A model generated the notes under the pieces. That model was not told the origin of the DNA and searched no databases. It saw nothing but the letters and a program-made list of their open reading frames with translations. This document shows, in pieces, positions 1-8,238 of a stretch of DNA of 57,516 nt (its first letter is position 1; each line of letters begins with the position of its first letter). The stretch comes from Bacteroidales bacterium (GTDB lineage Bacteria; Bacteroidota; Bacteroidia; Bacteroidales; Marinilabiliaceae), in assembly GCA_024401395.1 (NCBI GenBank), contig JAKSLD010000022.1, positions 1 through 57,516 on the forward strand, given 5' to 3'. The position numbers and the translations under genes were made by a program.

Positions 1-40
1 AATCGTGCGCAATCGCGCCTAATCGCGCCAAATCGGGACA
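1..40 (+). repeat. Array of four 10-bp direct repeats upstream of ahcY promoter
   Basis: Four consecutive 10-bp units of the form NAATCGNGMC occupy the first 40 bases, in exact 10-bp register (one helical turn). The last unit ends about 19 bases before a TAnnTTTG promoter box. The same units recur at 54345-54404 ahead of another promoter. The array may extend left of the window. Placement suggests a regulator-binding array; that is inference. Confidence 0.75.
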
Positions 41-59
41 CCGCTCTTTTTTCGTTGTA

Positions 60-67
60 TATCTTTG
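60..67 (+). promoter_or_regulatory. Bacteroidota-type -7 box (TATCTTTG), distal to ahcY
   Basis: Exact match to TAnnTTTG. It lies about 190 bases before the ahcY start and immediately downstream of the 10-bp repeat array, which would occupy its -33 region and upstream DNA. The resulting long leader contains the inverted repeat ATTGAGC (166-172)/GCTCAAT (192-198). Confidence 0.5.
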
Positions 68-212
68 CAACATCAAAATCAATATGATATGTAATGAGAC
101 GGGGTACAGCTGCAGTCAGATTTAACGATAGTAAAACGTGTCGTTTCTTCTACTCCGTTTGTTAAATTGAGCACGAAATTTGCTGCGAAACGCTCAATCT
201 CATTATTTTTAT

Positions 213-220
213 TATTTTTG
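213..220 (+). promoter_or_regulatory. Possible second -7 box (TATTTTTG) for ahcY
   Basis: Matches TAnnTTTG and lies 40 bases before the ahcY ATG, a typical distance. No convincing -33 TTTG is present at 19-20 bases, so this is weaker than a full promoter call. It would give ahcY a short leader independent of the distal promoter. Confidence 0.35.
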
Positions 221-260
221 CGTTTTGTATATAGTCTTTGAAACATAGTAGTACAACAAT

Positions 261-1682
261 ATGATATCTTTTATTGATGAGAATCAGTACCCATATAAGG
301 TTGCTGATATTAACTTGGCGGCTTTCGGTCGCGAGGAGATTAGTATTTCTGAGCTTGAAATGCCAGGTCTTATGGAACTTCGTAAGCGTTATGCAGACAA
401 GAAGCCTCTCAAAGGCGCACGTATTACAGGTTCTCTTCACATGACTATCCAGACAGCTATTCTCATAGAGACACTTGTAGCTCTCGGTGCTGAGGTACGC
501 TGGTGTTCTTGTAATATATATTCTACTCAGGATCACGCCGCAGCTGCTATAGCAAAGGCAGGTGTCCCTGTTTTTGCTTGGAAGGGTGAGTCTCTTGCTG
601 AGTACTGGTGGTGTACAAAGATGGCACTTGACTTCGGTAATGGTCTCGGTCCTAACCTTATCGTTGATGATGGTGGTGATGCTACTCTTCTTATTCATAA
701 AGGTGTAGAGGCTCAGAAGGATCCTTCTATTCTTGAGAAGGATTACTCTGATTGTGGCGAGGATTTCCAAGAGTTGATCGAACTTCTTCGTATGATGCAG
801 GGACATATCAACTGGGAAAAGATAGCTGCAGATGTTAAGGGTGTATCTGAGGAGACAACAACTGGTGTTCATCGCCTCTATCAGATGATGGAGAAGGGCG
901 AACTTCTTTTTCCTGCAATCAACGTAAATGACTCTGTTACTAAGTCTAAGTTTGATAACCTCTACGGCTGTCGTGAATCTTTGGCAGACGGTATCAAGCG
1001 TGGTACTGATGTTATGGTTGCTGGAAAGGTGGCTGTAGTATGTGGTTATGGTGATGTAGGTAAGGGTTGCGCACAGTCTATGCGTGGCTTCGGTGCTCGT
1101 GTCATTGTAACAGAAATTGACCCAATATGTGCTCTTCAGGCTGCTATGGAGGGTTATGAAGTTAAGACAGTCGATGATGTAGTTGAATTCGGCGATATCT
1201 TTGTGACATGTACCGGTAACTGTGATATCATTACAGCTGAGCACATGGCTAAGATGAAGGATCAGGCTATCGTATGTAACATCGGTCACTTCGACAATGA
1301 GATTCAGGTTGCACGCCTTGAGCAATGGCCAGGTATAAAAGAGGTAAATGTCAAGCCTCAGGTAGATAAGTTTGTCTTCCCTGATGGACACTGTATCATA
1401 CTCCTCAGCCGCGGTCGTCTTGTAAATCTCGGTAATGCTACTGGTCACCCTTCTTTCGTAATGTCAAATTCTTTCACAAACCAGACTCTTGCTCAGCTTG
1501 AGTTGTGGCAGAACAAGTACGAGGTAGGTGTATATCGTTTGCCAAAGCATCTTGATGAGGAGGTAGCACGTTTGCATCTTGCAAAACTCGGTGTTCATCT
1601 CACTCAGTTGTCTCAAAAACAGGCAGATTACATCGGAGTAAAGGTGGAGGGTCCTTACAAGACCGATTTCTACCGTTACTAA
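261..1682 (+). CDS. ahcY: Adenosylhomocysteinase (S-adenosylhomocysteine hydrolase)
   Basis: A cytoplasmic NAD-dependent enzyme that splits S-adenosylhomocysteine into adenosine and homocysteine, removing the product inhibitor of SAM-dependent methyltransferases. The 473-residue length is normal for the family. The NAD-binding fold is marked by [11 protein letters not shown] at about residues 259-269, and the substrate-domain stretch [18 protein letters not shown] lies near residues 55-72. The C-terminus ends KTDFYRY, the conserved Lys/Tyr tail that reaches into the neighbouring subunit's NAD site. The ATG at 261 follows a short A-rich stretch. No neighbour belongs to the methyl cycle, so it appears to be transcribed alone or with the downstream chemoreceptor gene 43 bases away. 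No defect is visible. Confidence 0.97.
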   Translation: MISFIDENQYPYKVADINLAAFGREEISISELEMPGLMELRKRYADKKPLKGARITGSLHMTIQTAILIETLVALGAEVRWCSCNIYSTQDHAAAAIAKAGVPVFAWKGESLAEYWWCTKMALDFGNGLGPNLIVDDGGDATLLIHKGVEAQKDPSILEKDYSDCGEDFQELIELLRMMQGHINWEKIAADVKGVSEETTTGVHRLYQMMEKGELLFPAINVNDSVTKSKFDNLYGCRESLADGIKRGTDVMVAGKVAVVCGYGDVGKGCAQSMRGFGARVIVTEIDPICALQAAMEGYEVKTVDDVVEFGDIFVTCTGNCDIITAEHMAKMKDQAIVCNIGHFDNEIQVARLEQWPGIKEVNVKPQVDKFVFPDGHCIILLSRGRLVNLGNATGHPSFVMSNSFTNQTLAQLELWQNKYEVGVYRLPKHLDEEVARLHLAKLGVHLTQLSQKQADYIGVKVEGPYKTDFYRY

Positions 1683-1725
1683 GATTTTTTCATACCAATT
1701 TCGTTAACACACACACTCCAGTTTT

Positions 1726-3549
1726 ATGAGTTTCAATATTTTCAGGATAAGCCATATCAAGTATTCCATTGCAATACTTGTGGCATTAGTCACTGGGTTG
1801 ACTTGCTTGATACTGATCTTTACCTCAATAGAGGTTTCAAAGGGTGCTATCAAGGAAGAACTTGCAAAGGCTCTTCTGGTTGAGGCAAATATCATAGAAC
1901 AGGAGGTTACTTTATTTCAGGATATGCAGCAGTCGCAGATTGCGGCTGTTGCGAATTCTGCTTTTGCAAGTTTTGACAATCTTAACGACCTGCACACAAA
2001 GAAACTTCAGGATGTTTTGGTTACTCTCGATGCCGTAGCTAGTAAGAATGAACATATTTCTCATTATGTTGTCATTAACAAGCGCGGAGAGGGTATTTCA
2101 ACAAAAGGAAGTGAGGCAGACTATAACGATCGTAAGTATTTTCAAGATATTATGCAAAAGGGTAAGGCTGTACCTGAGAAGGTAATCAGTCGGTCTACAG
2201 GTCGCGCTTCTGTATTATATTCTGAGCCTATCCTTAATGCAAAAGGTGAAATGCTAGGTGTCCTTTGTTCTGGTATTGATAATCTGGTCTTTTCCAGAAT
2301 GATGAACACAATTAAAGTCGGCAATCTCTCTCCTTATCTTGTTAAGAATAATGGCGACCTTATTTCTCATTCTAATATGAAATTGGTTGAGGAGAATTTC
2401 AACCTCCTCGCAGATCCTAACCACTTGCCATTCTACGATAAAGTATGTAAATCGACTGAACCAGGTTGGGATATATATGAAGATGAGCAAGGTCATGTTA
2501 TAATGGCTGGCTATAACTCTATACCATATTCTCCTTGGTACGTTATCGTTCCTATGGACCAGACGGATGCTTCAAACATCTTGTATATGGTTCGTGTAGT
2601 TGGTTTCTCAGGCTTGGTACTCATTATCTTGGCAATTTTCATAGGTATATTCATAGGTAGCCGATTGAGTAAGCCTATCATAGCAGCTGCGACAATGTTG
2701 GGGAATATGGAGAAGGGTGTACTTTCTCTTAATGCACTGACAGACAAGCAGTGGAAGCATTTCCTTAATCGTCCAGATGAATTGGGTCAGCTCGGCCATA
2801 GTGTCCGCAGCCTTATAGTCAGGCTCCGTTCTATTCTTTCTGAGGTTCAGGCTTCTTCGCGACAGTTATCTAGCAACGCTTCACAGATCAGCAACTCTAG
2901 TCAGAGCGTTTCTGATGGTGTTAATCAACAAGCAAATATGACGGACAACATATCTTCTACGATGGAGGAGATCAGTGGTGTGATTCGTCTTAATGCGGAG
3001 AACTCGCGTCAGACTCTTGGCCTTGCTAAGAATTGTGTATCTCAAGGTCATGAAGGTCTTGATGCTGTTCTTAATACTCAGAACTTCATGCACCAGATTT
3101 CTGAAAAGATTGAAGTCATTAATTCTATTGCAGAGCAGACTAATATTCTTTCTCTCAACGCCAGTATCGAGGCTGCTCGTGCTGGTGAAGCTGGTAAGGG
3201 GTTTGCGGTAGTTGCAGCAGAAGTACGTAATCTAGCCCAACTTACTCAGGATGCTGCTAACGACATTATTTCTCTTGTCGAGAGTACAACAAAGGCATCT
3301 GATACCAGTGAGTCTAAAATTACGAATCTCCTTACTGAGATTGAAAAGACTGACGAACTAGTACAGACAATTAGTAACGCAAGCGTAGAGCAGGAGTCGG
3401 GTGTCCAGAACGTTACCACATCTATGGAAAGAATGAATATGGTGACGCAACAGAATGCTGCATCGGCAGAGGAACTCAGTTCTATGGCTCAGGAACTTGC
3501 ATCTTTGGCATCTCTGCTCCAATCAACTATTAAATTCTTTAAGATTTAG
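1726..3549 (+). CDS. Methyl-accepting chemotaxis protein with periplasmic Cache-type sensor
   Basis: 607 residues with classic chemoreceptor topology: TM1 at about residues 13-37, a periplasmic sensor of about 245 residues resembling a double Cache domain (with [19 protein letters not shown]), TM2 at about 288-312, HAMP, then a long coiled-coil signalling domain. The signalling hairpin is well conserved at about residues 460-505 ([20 protein letters not shown] followed by [17 protein letters not shown]). There is no C-terminal NWETF-like tether pentapeptide. The family signals to CheA/CheW; neither is in the window, and most gut Bacteroidales lack flagellar chemotaxis, so the output pathway is unclear. 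Ligands of such sensors are often amino acids or carboxylates, which is not deducible here. It follows ahcY by 43 bases. Confidence 0.93.
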   Translation: MSFNIFRISHIKYSIAILVALVTGLTCLILIFTSIEVSKGAIKEELAKALLVEANIIEQEVTLFQDMQQSQIAAVANSAFASFDNLNDLHTKKLQDVLVTLDAVASKNEHISHYVVINKRGEGISTKGSEADYNDRKYFQDIMQKGKAVPEKVISRSTGRASVLYSEPILNAKGEMLGVLCSGIDNLVFSRMMNTIKVGNLSPYLVKNNGDLISHSNMKLVEENFNLLADPNHLPFYDKVCKSTEPGWDIYEDEQGHVIMAGYNSIPYSPWYVIVPMDQTDASNILYMVRVVGFSGLVLIILAIFIGIFIGSRLSKPIIAAATMLGNMEKGVLSLNALTDKQWKHFLNRPDELGQLGHSVRSLIVRLRSILSEVQASSRQLSSNASQISNSSQSVSDGVNQQANMTDNISSTMEEISGVIRLNAENSRQTLGLAKNCVSQGHEGLDAVLNTQNFMHQISEKIEVINSIAEQTNILSLNASIEAARAGEAGKGFAVVAAEVRNLAQLTQDAANDIISLVESTTKASDTSESKITNLLTEIEKTDELVQTISNASVEQESGVQNVTTSMERMNMVTQQNAASAEELSSMAQELASLASLLQSTIKFFKI

Positions 3550-3558
3550 TTGTTCTTG

Positions 3559-3589
3559 TTTGGAATTGTCAGAATTAGCTGTAACTTTG
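3559..3589 (+). promoter_or_regulatory. trp operon promoter (TTTG-N19-TAACTTTG)
   Basis: A -33 TTTG (3559-3562) and a -7 TAACTTTG (3582-3589) are separated by 19 bases, matching the Bacteroidota primary sigma consensus. Transcription would start near 3596, 25 bases before the leader peptide ATG. Confidence 0.75.
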
Positions 3590-3620
3590 TAACTACAAAT
3601 AAGTCAATAGAACATATTAT

Positions 3621-3680
3621 ATGCAAAATATTACTCTGATATGGTGGCGTTGGCAACTTTCTTCCAGTCTTCGGAGGTAA
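3621..3680 (+). CDS. trpL: trp operon leader peptide (19 aa, Trp-rich)
   Basis: A 19-codon ORF reading MQNITLIWWRWQLSSSLRR. Three Trp codons (3642-3647 in tandem, 3651-3653) fall in four positions, the mark of a Trp attenuator leader. The third Trp codon overlaps GGCAAC (3652-3657), which pairs with GTTGCC (3691-3696). A ribosome stalled for lack of Trp-tRNA would cover GGCAAC and free the partner for the antiterminator. It follows the trp promoter and precedes the attenuator hairpin and trpE. Matches the described Bacteroid-trp leader class in concept; assignment to that class would need a covariance-model search. Confidence 0.88.
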   Translation: MQNITLIWWRWQLSSSLRR

Positions 3681-3752
3681 GCGATAGCCTGTTGCCTATT
3701 GAGATAGCATACAACAAGCCTTGTCGATAACTCCGACGAGGCTTGTTTTTTG
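3652..3752 (+). promoter_or_regulatory. trp attenuator: mutually exclusive hairpins ending in an intrinsic terminator
   Basis: Three pairings are visible. Region 1:2 pairs GGCAAC (3652-3657) with GTTGCC (3691-3696). The antiterminator pairs GCCTGTTG (3687-3694) with CAACAAGC (3712-3719) with one mismatch, its loop containing an inner CTAT/ATAG stem. The terminator pairs AACAAGCCTTGTCG (3713-3726) with CGACGAGGCTTGTT (3734-3747), a 14-bp stem with one G-U, followed by a T tract. The antiterminator consumes the 5' arm of the terminator. Low Trp therefore gives read-through into trpE, and ample Trp gives termination. Confidence 0.87.
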
Positions 3753-3798
3753 TTAAAGCATACACACATAACACAGTAAATAATAATATCAAAGAAAT

Positions 3799-5208
3799 AT
3801 GACACAGATTCACGCACTTGTAACTCACGTTCCGGCTCAAATATCGGACGTTGTTACTCCCGTTTCTGTCTACTTGAAGCTTCGTGATGTCTATCCTAAC
3901 ACTGCGCTGCTTGAGAGTACTGATTATCACGCATACGCTTATGCTATGTCTTTCGTCTGCTTTGATCCGATTTCGGAGTTCATAGTGGAGAAGAATACAA
4001 TGAAGATCCTTACTGATAATGTGGTAACAACTACAAAGGAGATTACTGCAGTAGGTGAAGCAGTCAAGGAATTGGATAACTATATTTCTACTTTCGAGGT
4101 TAAGGGGGATTGCCCTGAAGCTCGTTTCAACGGCGTGTTCGGTTATACAGGTTACGATGCGGTTCAGCATTTCGATTCGCTGAAACTGCAGGATAAGTCA
4201 GATAAGCCTTATGCCGTACCTGATATTCGCTATACAGCATATCGTAAGATTTTGGCATTCTCTCATTTCTCACATCGTATGTTCCTTATCGAGAATCTTC
4301 GCGAGGGTGAGCAGTCGGAGGCTCAGAAACTTTTCGATTTCTTCCATAATCCAGTCCTCTCTCAGTTCACTTTTAAGCCATTGGATGATGAGAAGTCCAA
4401 TGTGACTGACGAGGAGTATAAGCAGATGGTTGCCAAGGGTAAGGAGCACTGCTTCCGTGGTGATGTATTCCAGATTGTCCTCAGCCGTCAGTTCTCTCGT
4501 GGTTTCGAGGGCGATGAGTTCAATGTCTATCGTGCTCTCCGTCACGTAAACCCTTCTCCATATATGTTCTTCTTCGATTATGGTACATATAAGATTTTCG
4601 GTTCTTCTCCAGAGACGGAACTCGTAATCAAGAAAGGTGTGGCTGAGATTAATCCTATCGCTGGTACTTTCAGACGTACTGGTAATGTCGAAAAGGATAA
4701 ACAGTTGGCAGAATTGCTCAAGGAGGACCCTAAAGAGTCTGCTGAGCACGTAATGCTTGTAGATTTGGCTCGTAACGACCTTAGCCGTCACTGCGATAAT
4801 GTCAAGGTTAATAATTTCAAGGAGATTCAATTCTATTCCCACGTCCTTCACATGGTATCTAATGTGAGCGGTCGTCTTGTAGATGGCGCGACTTCATCAG
4901 AACTCATGGCTGCTACTTTCCCTGCAGGTACATTGAGTGGCGCACCTAAGTATAAGGCTATGCAATTGATTGATACCATCGAGAATCAGCCTCGTGGCGT
5001 ATATGGCGGTTGCATCGGTATTATGCGTTTCGATCATGACTTCGACCAGGCTATCATGATACGTACTTTCCTCTCAAAGGGCAATAGACTCTATTATCAG
5101 GCAGGCGCAGGTGTCGTCGCTAAGAGTGTTGAGGAAAACGAATTGCAAGAGGTGAATAATAAATTGGGAGCACTCACTAAGGCTCTTGAGATCGCAAAGG
5201 ACTTTTAA
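3799..5208 (+). CDS. trpE: Anthranilate synthase component I
   Basis: Converts chorismate plus ammonia (from TrpG) to anthranilate, the first committed step of tryptophan synthesis. 469 residues. The N-terminal regulatory domain carries LLEST near residue 36, the usual site of feedback binding by tryptophan. The C-terminal chorismate-binding domain carries PIAGTFRRTG (about 286), DLARNDLSRH (about 325) and the conserved PAGTLSGAPK (about 375). First structural gene of trpEGDC, it starts 47 bases after the attenuator hairpin. The start ATG at 3799 is the first possible one after the terminator. Unlike the common Bacteroides layout, no trpB precedes it. Confidence 0.97.
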   Translation: MTQIHALVTHVPAQISDVVTPVSVYLKLRDVYPNTALLESTDYHAYAYAMSFVCFDPISEFIVEKNTMKILTDNVVTTTKEITAVGEAVKELDNYISTFEVKGDCPEARFNGVFGYTGYDAVQHFDSLKLQDKSDKPYAVPDIRYTAYRKILAFSHFSHRMFLIENLREGEQSEAQKLFDFFHNPVLSQFTFKPLDDEKSNVTDEEYKQMVAKGKEHCFRGDVFQIVLSRQFSRGFEGDEFNVYRALRHVNPSPYMFFFDYGTYKIFGSSPETELVIKKGVAEINPIAGTFRRTGNVEKDKQLAELLKEDPKESAEHVMLVDLARNDLSRHCDNVKVNNFKEIQFYSHVLHMVSNVSGRLVDGATSSELMAATFPAGTLSGAPKYKAMQLIDTIENQPRGVYGGCIGIMRFDHDFDQAIMIRTFLSKGNRLYYQAGAGVVAKSVEENELQEVNNKLGALTKALEIAKDF

Positions 5209-5219
5209 TCTAGACGACA

Positions 5220-5819
5220 ATGGCAAACGAAAATAAGAATCTCAGAGTCTTGGTGCTCGATAACTATGACTCTTTTGTATATAACCTTGTTCATTATCTC
5301 AAGGAGATTGTTGGCGACAATGGTACTGTAGATGTCTATCGTAATGATGAGATATCTATCGCTGACGTTGCAAAATACGACAAGATACTCCTCTCTCCTG
5401 GTCCAGGTGTCCCAGATGAGGCAGGCATTCTCAAGGAACTTATCAAGACTTATGGCGCTACCAAGAGTATCCTCGGTGTATGTCTCGGCTGTCAGGCTAT
5501 CGCGGAGGTTTATGGTGGTAAGATTATCAATATGAAAGAGGTTTACCACGGTGTAGCTCTCGATACTCTTACAACAGAGAAGGATGAGTACCTGTTCGCT
5601 AATCTTCCTTTTATCTTCAAGTCGGGCCGCTACCATTCGTGGGTAGTTGAAGCTAAGTCTTTGCCTGATTGCTTGACCATCATCTCTCGCGACCTCGATA
5701 CAGGTATGGTAATGGGTATCCGCCATAATGAGCATGACGTACGTGGTGTACAGTTTCACCCAGAGTCGGTTCTTACCGAGGGCGGTATGCAGATGATTAG
5801 AAACTGGATCGAAAAATAG
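5220..5819 (+). CDS. trpG: Anthranilate synthase component II (glutamine amidotransferase)
   Basis: Releases ammonia from glutamine and channels it to TrpE. 199 residues of class I glutamine amidotransferase: DNYDSFVYNLV near the N-terminus, oxyanion region SPGPGVP (about 60), nucleophile Cys88 in GVCLGCQAI, and the His/Glu pair in FHPESVLTEGG near residue 178. The residue two after the usual nucleophile Gly is Cys instead of the more common His (CLGCQ for CLGHQ); the catalytic triad itself is intact. It sits 11 bases after trpE and 23 before trpD and is not fused to either. Confidence 0.96.
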   Translation: MANENKNLRVLVLDNYDSFVYNLVHYLKEIVGDNGTVDVYRNDEISIADVAKYDKILLSPGPGVPDEAGILKELIKTYGATKSILGVCLGCQAIAEVYGGKIINMKEVYHGVALDTLTTEKDEYLFANLPFIFKSGRYHSWVVEAKSLPDCLTIISRDLDTGMVMGIRHNEHDVRGVQFHPESVLTEGGMQMIRNWIEK

Positions 5820-5842
5820 TCTCACATACACACACCTACACA

Positions 5843-6829
5843 ATGAAAGCAATACTTAATCATATAGCAGAATATAAGATGCTTACCCGTCAGCAAGCTC
5901 ACGATGTACTGATGGGTATCGCTCAAGGTAAATATAACAATAGTCAGGTCGCAGCATTTCTTGGTTGCTACACTATGCGCCCTGCAATGGTGGACGAGCT
6001 TATCGGGTTCCAGGATGCTCTTCTCGAGTGTTGTAATAGAATCGATTTGTCGGAATTCGACTGTATGGATCTCGTAGGTACAGGTGGCGACTGCAAGAAT
6101 ACTTTCAACATCTCTACGTTGTCTACTTTCGTCCTTGCGGGTGCTGGTATCAAGGTGTCGAAGCATGGTAACTATGGCGTATCTTCCGGCTGTGGCTCTA
6201 GTAACGTTCTCGAGTCTCTCGGCTATAAGTTCACAGCTGACCAGGATGAATTGAAGCGTCAGATTGATAAGGCTGGTATCTGCTTCCTCCATGCACCATT
6301 GTTTAACCCAGGTATGAAGGCTATCGCTCCTTTCCGTAAGGAACTTGGCGTGAAGACTTTCTTCAATATCCTCGGTCCGCTTGTTAACCCATCGTTCCCT
6401 AAGAATCAGATGTCGGGCGTGTTCAATCTCGAGACTTTGCGACTCTACAACTATATCTTCCAGAAGTCGGGCAAGAAGTTCTGCGTTCTCTATGCTCTTG
6501 ATGGCTACGATGAGATTTCTCTCACTGGCGGTTGTAAGCTTATTACAAATGAGGGCGAGCGCGTAGTCTATCCAGAGGATATGGGCTTCCGCACCGTGAA
6601 GCCAGAGGAGATTGCTGGCGGTAATACTGTAGATGAGGCTAAGGAAGTGTTCCTGAAAATTATCTCGGGGCAGGGTACAGAGGCTCAGCGTAGCGTAGTT
6701 CTCGCAAACTCTGCTTGGGGTATCAAGACATTCTATCCTGAGTTGTCTTTCGAGGAGGCTAAGGCAAAGGCTATAGAGTCGCTCGATGGTGGTAAGGCAT
6801 TTGAGGTATTGAAGAAACTTGTAGGATAA
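5843..6829 (+). CDS. trpD: Anthranilate phosphoribosyltransferase
   Basis: Transfers phosphoribose from PRPP to anthranilate. 328 residues, normal for the stand-alone enzyme. Diagnostic motifs are GTGGDCKNTFNIST (PRPP-binding glycine loop, about residues 75-88) and KHGNYGVSSGCGSSNVLE (about 107-124; the family usually has KHGNR/Q). The helical N-terminal domain is present. It lies third in the operon, 3 bases before trpC, so translation of the two is probably coupled. Confidence 0.96.
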   Translation: MKAILNHIAEYKMLTRQQAHDVLMGIAQGKYNNSQVAAFLGCYTMRPAMVDELIGFQDALLECCNRIDLSEFDCMDLVGTGGDCKNTFNISTLSTFVLAGAGIKVSKHGNYGVSSGCGSSNVLESLGYKFTADQDELKRQIDKAGICFLHAPLFNPGMKAIAPFRKELGVKTFFNILGPLVNPSFPKNQMSGVFNLETLRLYNYIFQKSGKKFCVLYALDGYDEISLTGGCKLITNEGERVVYPEDMGFRTVKPEEIAGGNTVDEAKEVFLKIISGQGTEAQRSVVLANSAWGIKTFYPELSFEEAKAKAIESLDGGKAFEVLKKLVG

Positions 6830-6832
6830 GCA

Positions 6833-7624
6833 ATGAACTATCTCGAGAAGATAATAGCTTCTAAGAAAGAGGAGTTGGTAGAAGAGAAACTTCATCGCTC
6901 TTTGGCTGATCTTAAGAGTATGGCTGCTGATGCCAGACCAACTCTCCCATTCGCAAAGTCTATCCGTGAACGTAACGGCATTATTGCGGAGTTCAAGCGC
7001 AAGAGTCCTTCTAAGGGGCTCATCCATCCGACAGAGATTTTCCCTCGTAATGTAGTTCCATACTATGAGGAGGCTGGTGTTTCGGCTGTTTCTGTGCTGA
7101 CTAATAAGCAGTGGTTCGGTGGTGATTTGTCCGATTTGCAGGAGGCTTCTTCTTGTCTCGGTATTCCAGCTCTGCGTAAAGAGTTTATAATAGATCCATA
7201 TCAGGTCTATGAGGCTCGCGCATTCGGCGCTTCCGCAATGCTTCTTATTGCAGCTGTATTGGATGTTCATCAGGCAGAGGACCTTGCGGGATTGGCTAAG
7301 GAACTGGGGCTTGAGGTCTTGATGGAACTTCATGGTGAAGATGAGTTCGGTTATATGGTGGATGGCGTGACTGTTGCCGGTATCAATAACCGTAACCTGA
7401 AGACTTTTGAGGTCGACCTTAACCATTCTATCAAAATGGCTAAGATGCTCCCTGCCGAACTTCCTAAGATTTCAGAAAGTGGTATCCGTACAATCGACGA
7501 TATGTTGAAACTTCGTCAAGAGGGTGGTTTCGACGGCTTCCTTATAGGAGAGAACTTTATGCGTGAAACTAATCCGGGTAAATCTTGTATAGATTTTTGT
7601 AAACGGTACAAAGACGCACTGTAA
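6833..7624 (+). CDS. trpC: Indole-3-glycerol phosphate synthase
   Basis: Closes the indole ring: CdRP to indole-3-glycerol phosphate. A 263-residue TIM barrel with IIAEFKRKSPSKGLI (catalytic Lys and phosphate region, about residues 47-61), VSVLTNKQWFGG (about 84), LRKEFIIDPYQ (about 113) and SESGIRTIDD near the C-terminus (phosphate-binding loop). The ATG lies 3 bases after the trpD stop. Last gene of this operon: a strong terminator follows 26 bases downstream, and trpF, trpB and trpA are not here, so the last steps must be encoded elsewhere or be absent. Confidence 0.96.
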   Translation: MNYLEKIIASKKEELVEEKLHRSLADLKSMAADARPTLPFAKSIRERNGIIAEFKRKSPSKGLIHPTEIFPRNVVPYYEEAGVSAVSVLTNKQWFGGDLSDLQEASSCLGIPALRKEFIIDPYQVYEARAFGASAMLLIAAVLDVHQAEDLAGLAKELGLEVLMELHGEDEFGYMVDGVTVAGINNRNLKTFEVDLNHSIKMAKMLPAELPKISESGIRTIDDMLKLRQEGGFDGFLIGENFMRETNPGKSCIDFCKRYKDAL

Positions 7625-7649
7625 AGTGTATGTATAAATAGAGGTGAAA

Positions 7650-7683
7650 GCGGTACAATGCAGCAGTATTGTGCCGCTTTTTG
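7650..7683 (+). terminator. Intrinsic terminator of the trp operon
   Basis: GCGGTACAAT (7650-7659) pairs with ATTGTGCCGC (7668-7677), ten pairs with one G-U, then five T. Its position 26 bases after trpC marks the end of the operon. Confidence 0.88.
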
Positions 7684-7687
7684 TTAT

Positions 7688-7695
7688 TATCTTTG
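7688..7695 (+). promoter_or_regulatory. -7 box (TATCTTTG) upstream of trmH-like gene
   Basis: Exact TAnnTTTG match between the trp terminator and the next gene, 20 bases before ATG 7715. It rules out the in-frame upstream ATG at 7658, which lies inside the terminator hairpin before the likely transcription start. Confidence 0.6.
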
Positions 7696-7714
7696 TGCCA
7701 TAATTATAATTCCG

Positions 7715-8233
7715 ATGAAAGAGAACGATAGCAGAGAGCTGTTTAGCGCAAAATACCAACTGGAGGATGCTCCTATAATCTTATGCGATAGCTTCAAGAC
7801 TCCTGAGAATATTGGTAGTATCATACGACTGGCTGCAAATGTCGGCTGCTCAAAGGTGATAAGCATAGGTGGTGGTACATATAAGTCATGGCGCGTAAAG
7901 CGTACTGCTTGTATGGCTATAGACTATGTGGAACTCGTAGAGCTTGAAACTGAGGATTTCATTGCTAATATCTCTGACTATATCCCATCAGATTATATCA
8001 TGACGGCTGTCGAGACAAGCCCTACAGCCACTAATATCTACAAGACTTCTCTGCCTCGTAAGGCTGTTTTGGTCTTGGGTAGCGAGATTAACGGTGTCTG
8101 TGATTCTGTCCTCAGCCTTTGCCCTGTGCAGGTATATATTCCGATGACAGGTCCTGCTACCTCGATGAACGTCGCCACTGCCGCATCTGTCGCAATATTT
8201 GAATGGCAACGTCAGGCTCTCTTCAATGATTAG
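7715..8233 (+). CDS. TrmH/SpoU-family RNA 2'-O-methyltransferase
   Basis: 172 residues from ATG 7715, chosen because a promoter box lies just upstream and the earlier in-frame ATG (7658) sits in the trp terminator. SPOUT-fold motifs are in order: motif 1 TPENIGSIIRLAANVGCSKV, motif 2 VLVLGSEINGV and motif 3 IPMTGPATSMNVATAASVAIFEW's core IPMTGPATSMNVA. These form the trefoil knot that binds SAM. The family methylates ribose 2'-OH in tRNA or rRNA. The short form without an N-terminal substrate-binding domain resembles TrmL/TrmH-like enzymes; the target nucleotide cannot be told from sequence. The next gene begins 5 bases after its stop, so the two are probably cotranscribed. Confidence 0.9.
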   Translation: MKENDSRELFSAKYQLEDAPIILCDSFKTPENIGSIIRLAANVGCSKVISIGGGTYKSWRVKRTACMAIDYVELVELETEDFIANISDYIPSDYIMTAVETSPTATNIYKTSLPRKAVLVLGSEINGVCDSVLSLCPVQVYIPMTGPATSMNVATAASVAIFEWQRQALFND

Positions 8234-8238
8234 TCGCC

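Noticed and set aside
166-198. SAH or SAM riboswitch in the ahcY leader
   Set aside because: Only one 7-bp inverted repeat is evident and no conserved riboswitch core was recognised. A covariance search would be needed to revive this.
162-1448. Long minus-strand open frame antisense to ahcY
   Set aside because: The plus frame is an unmistakable adenosylhomocysteinase. The antisense frame has no family resemblance and arises from codon bias. Similar long antisense frames over trpE, trpD, uvrB, metY, the CoA-transferase and bglX were discarded for the same reason.
7658-7714. N-terminal extension of the TrmH-like protein
   Set aside because: It would start inside the trp terminator and upstream of the gene's own promoter box. 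ATG 7715 fits better.
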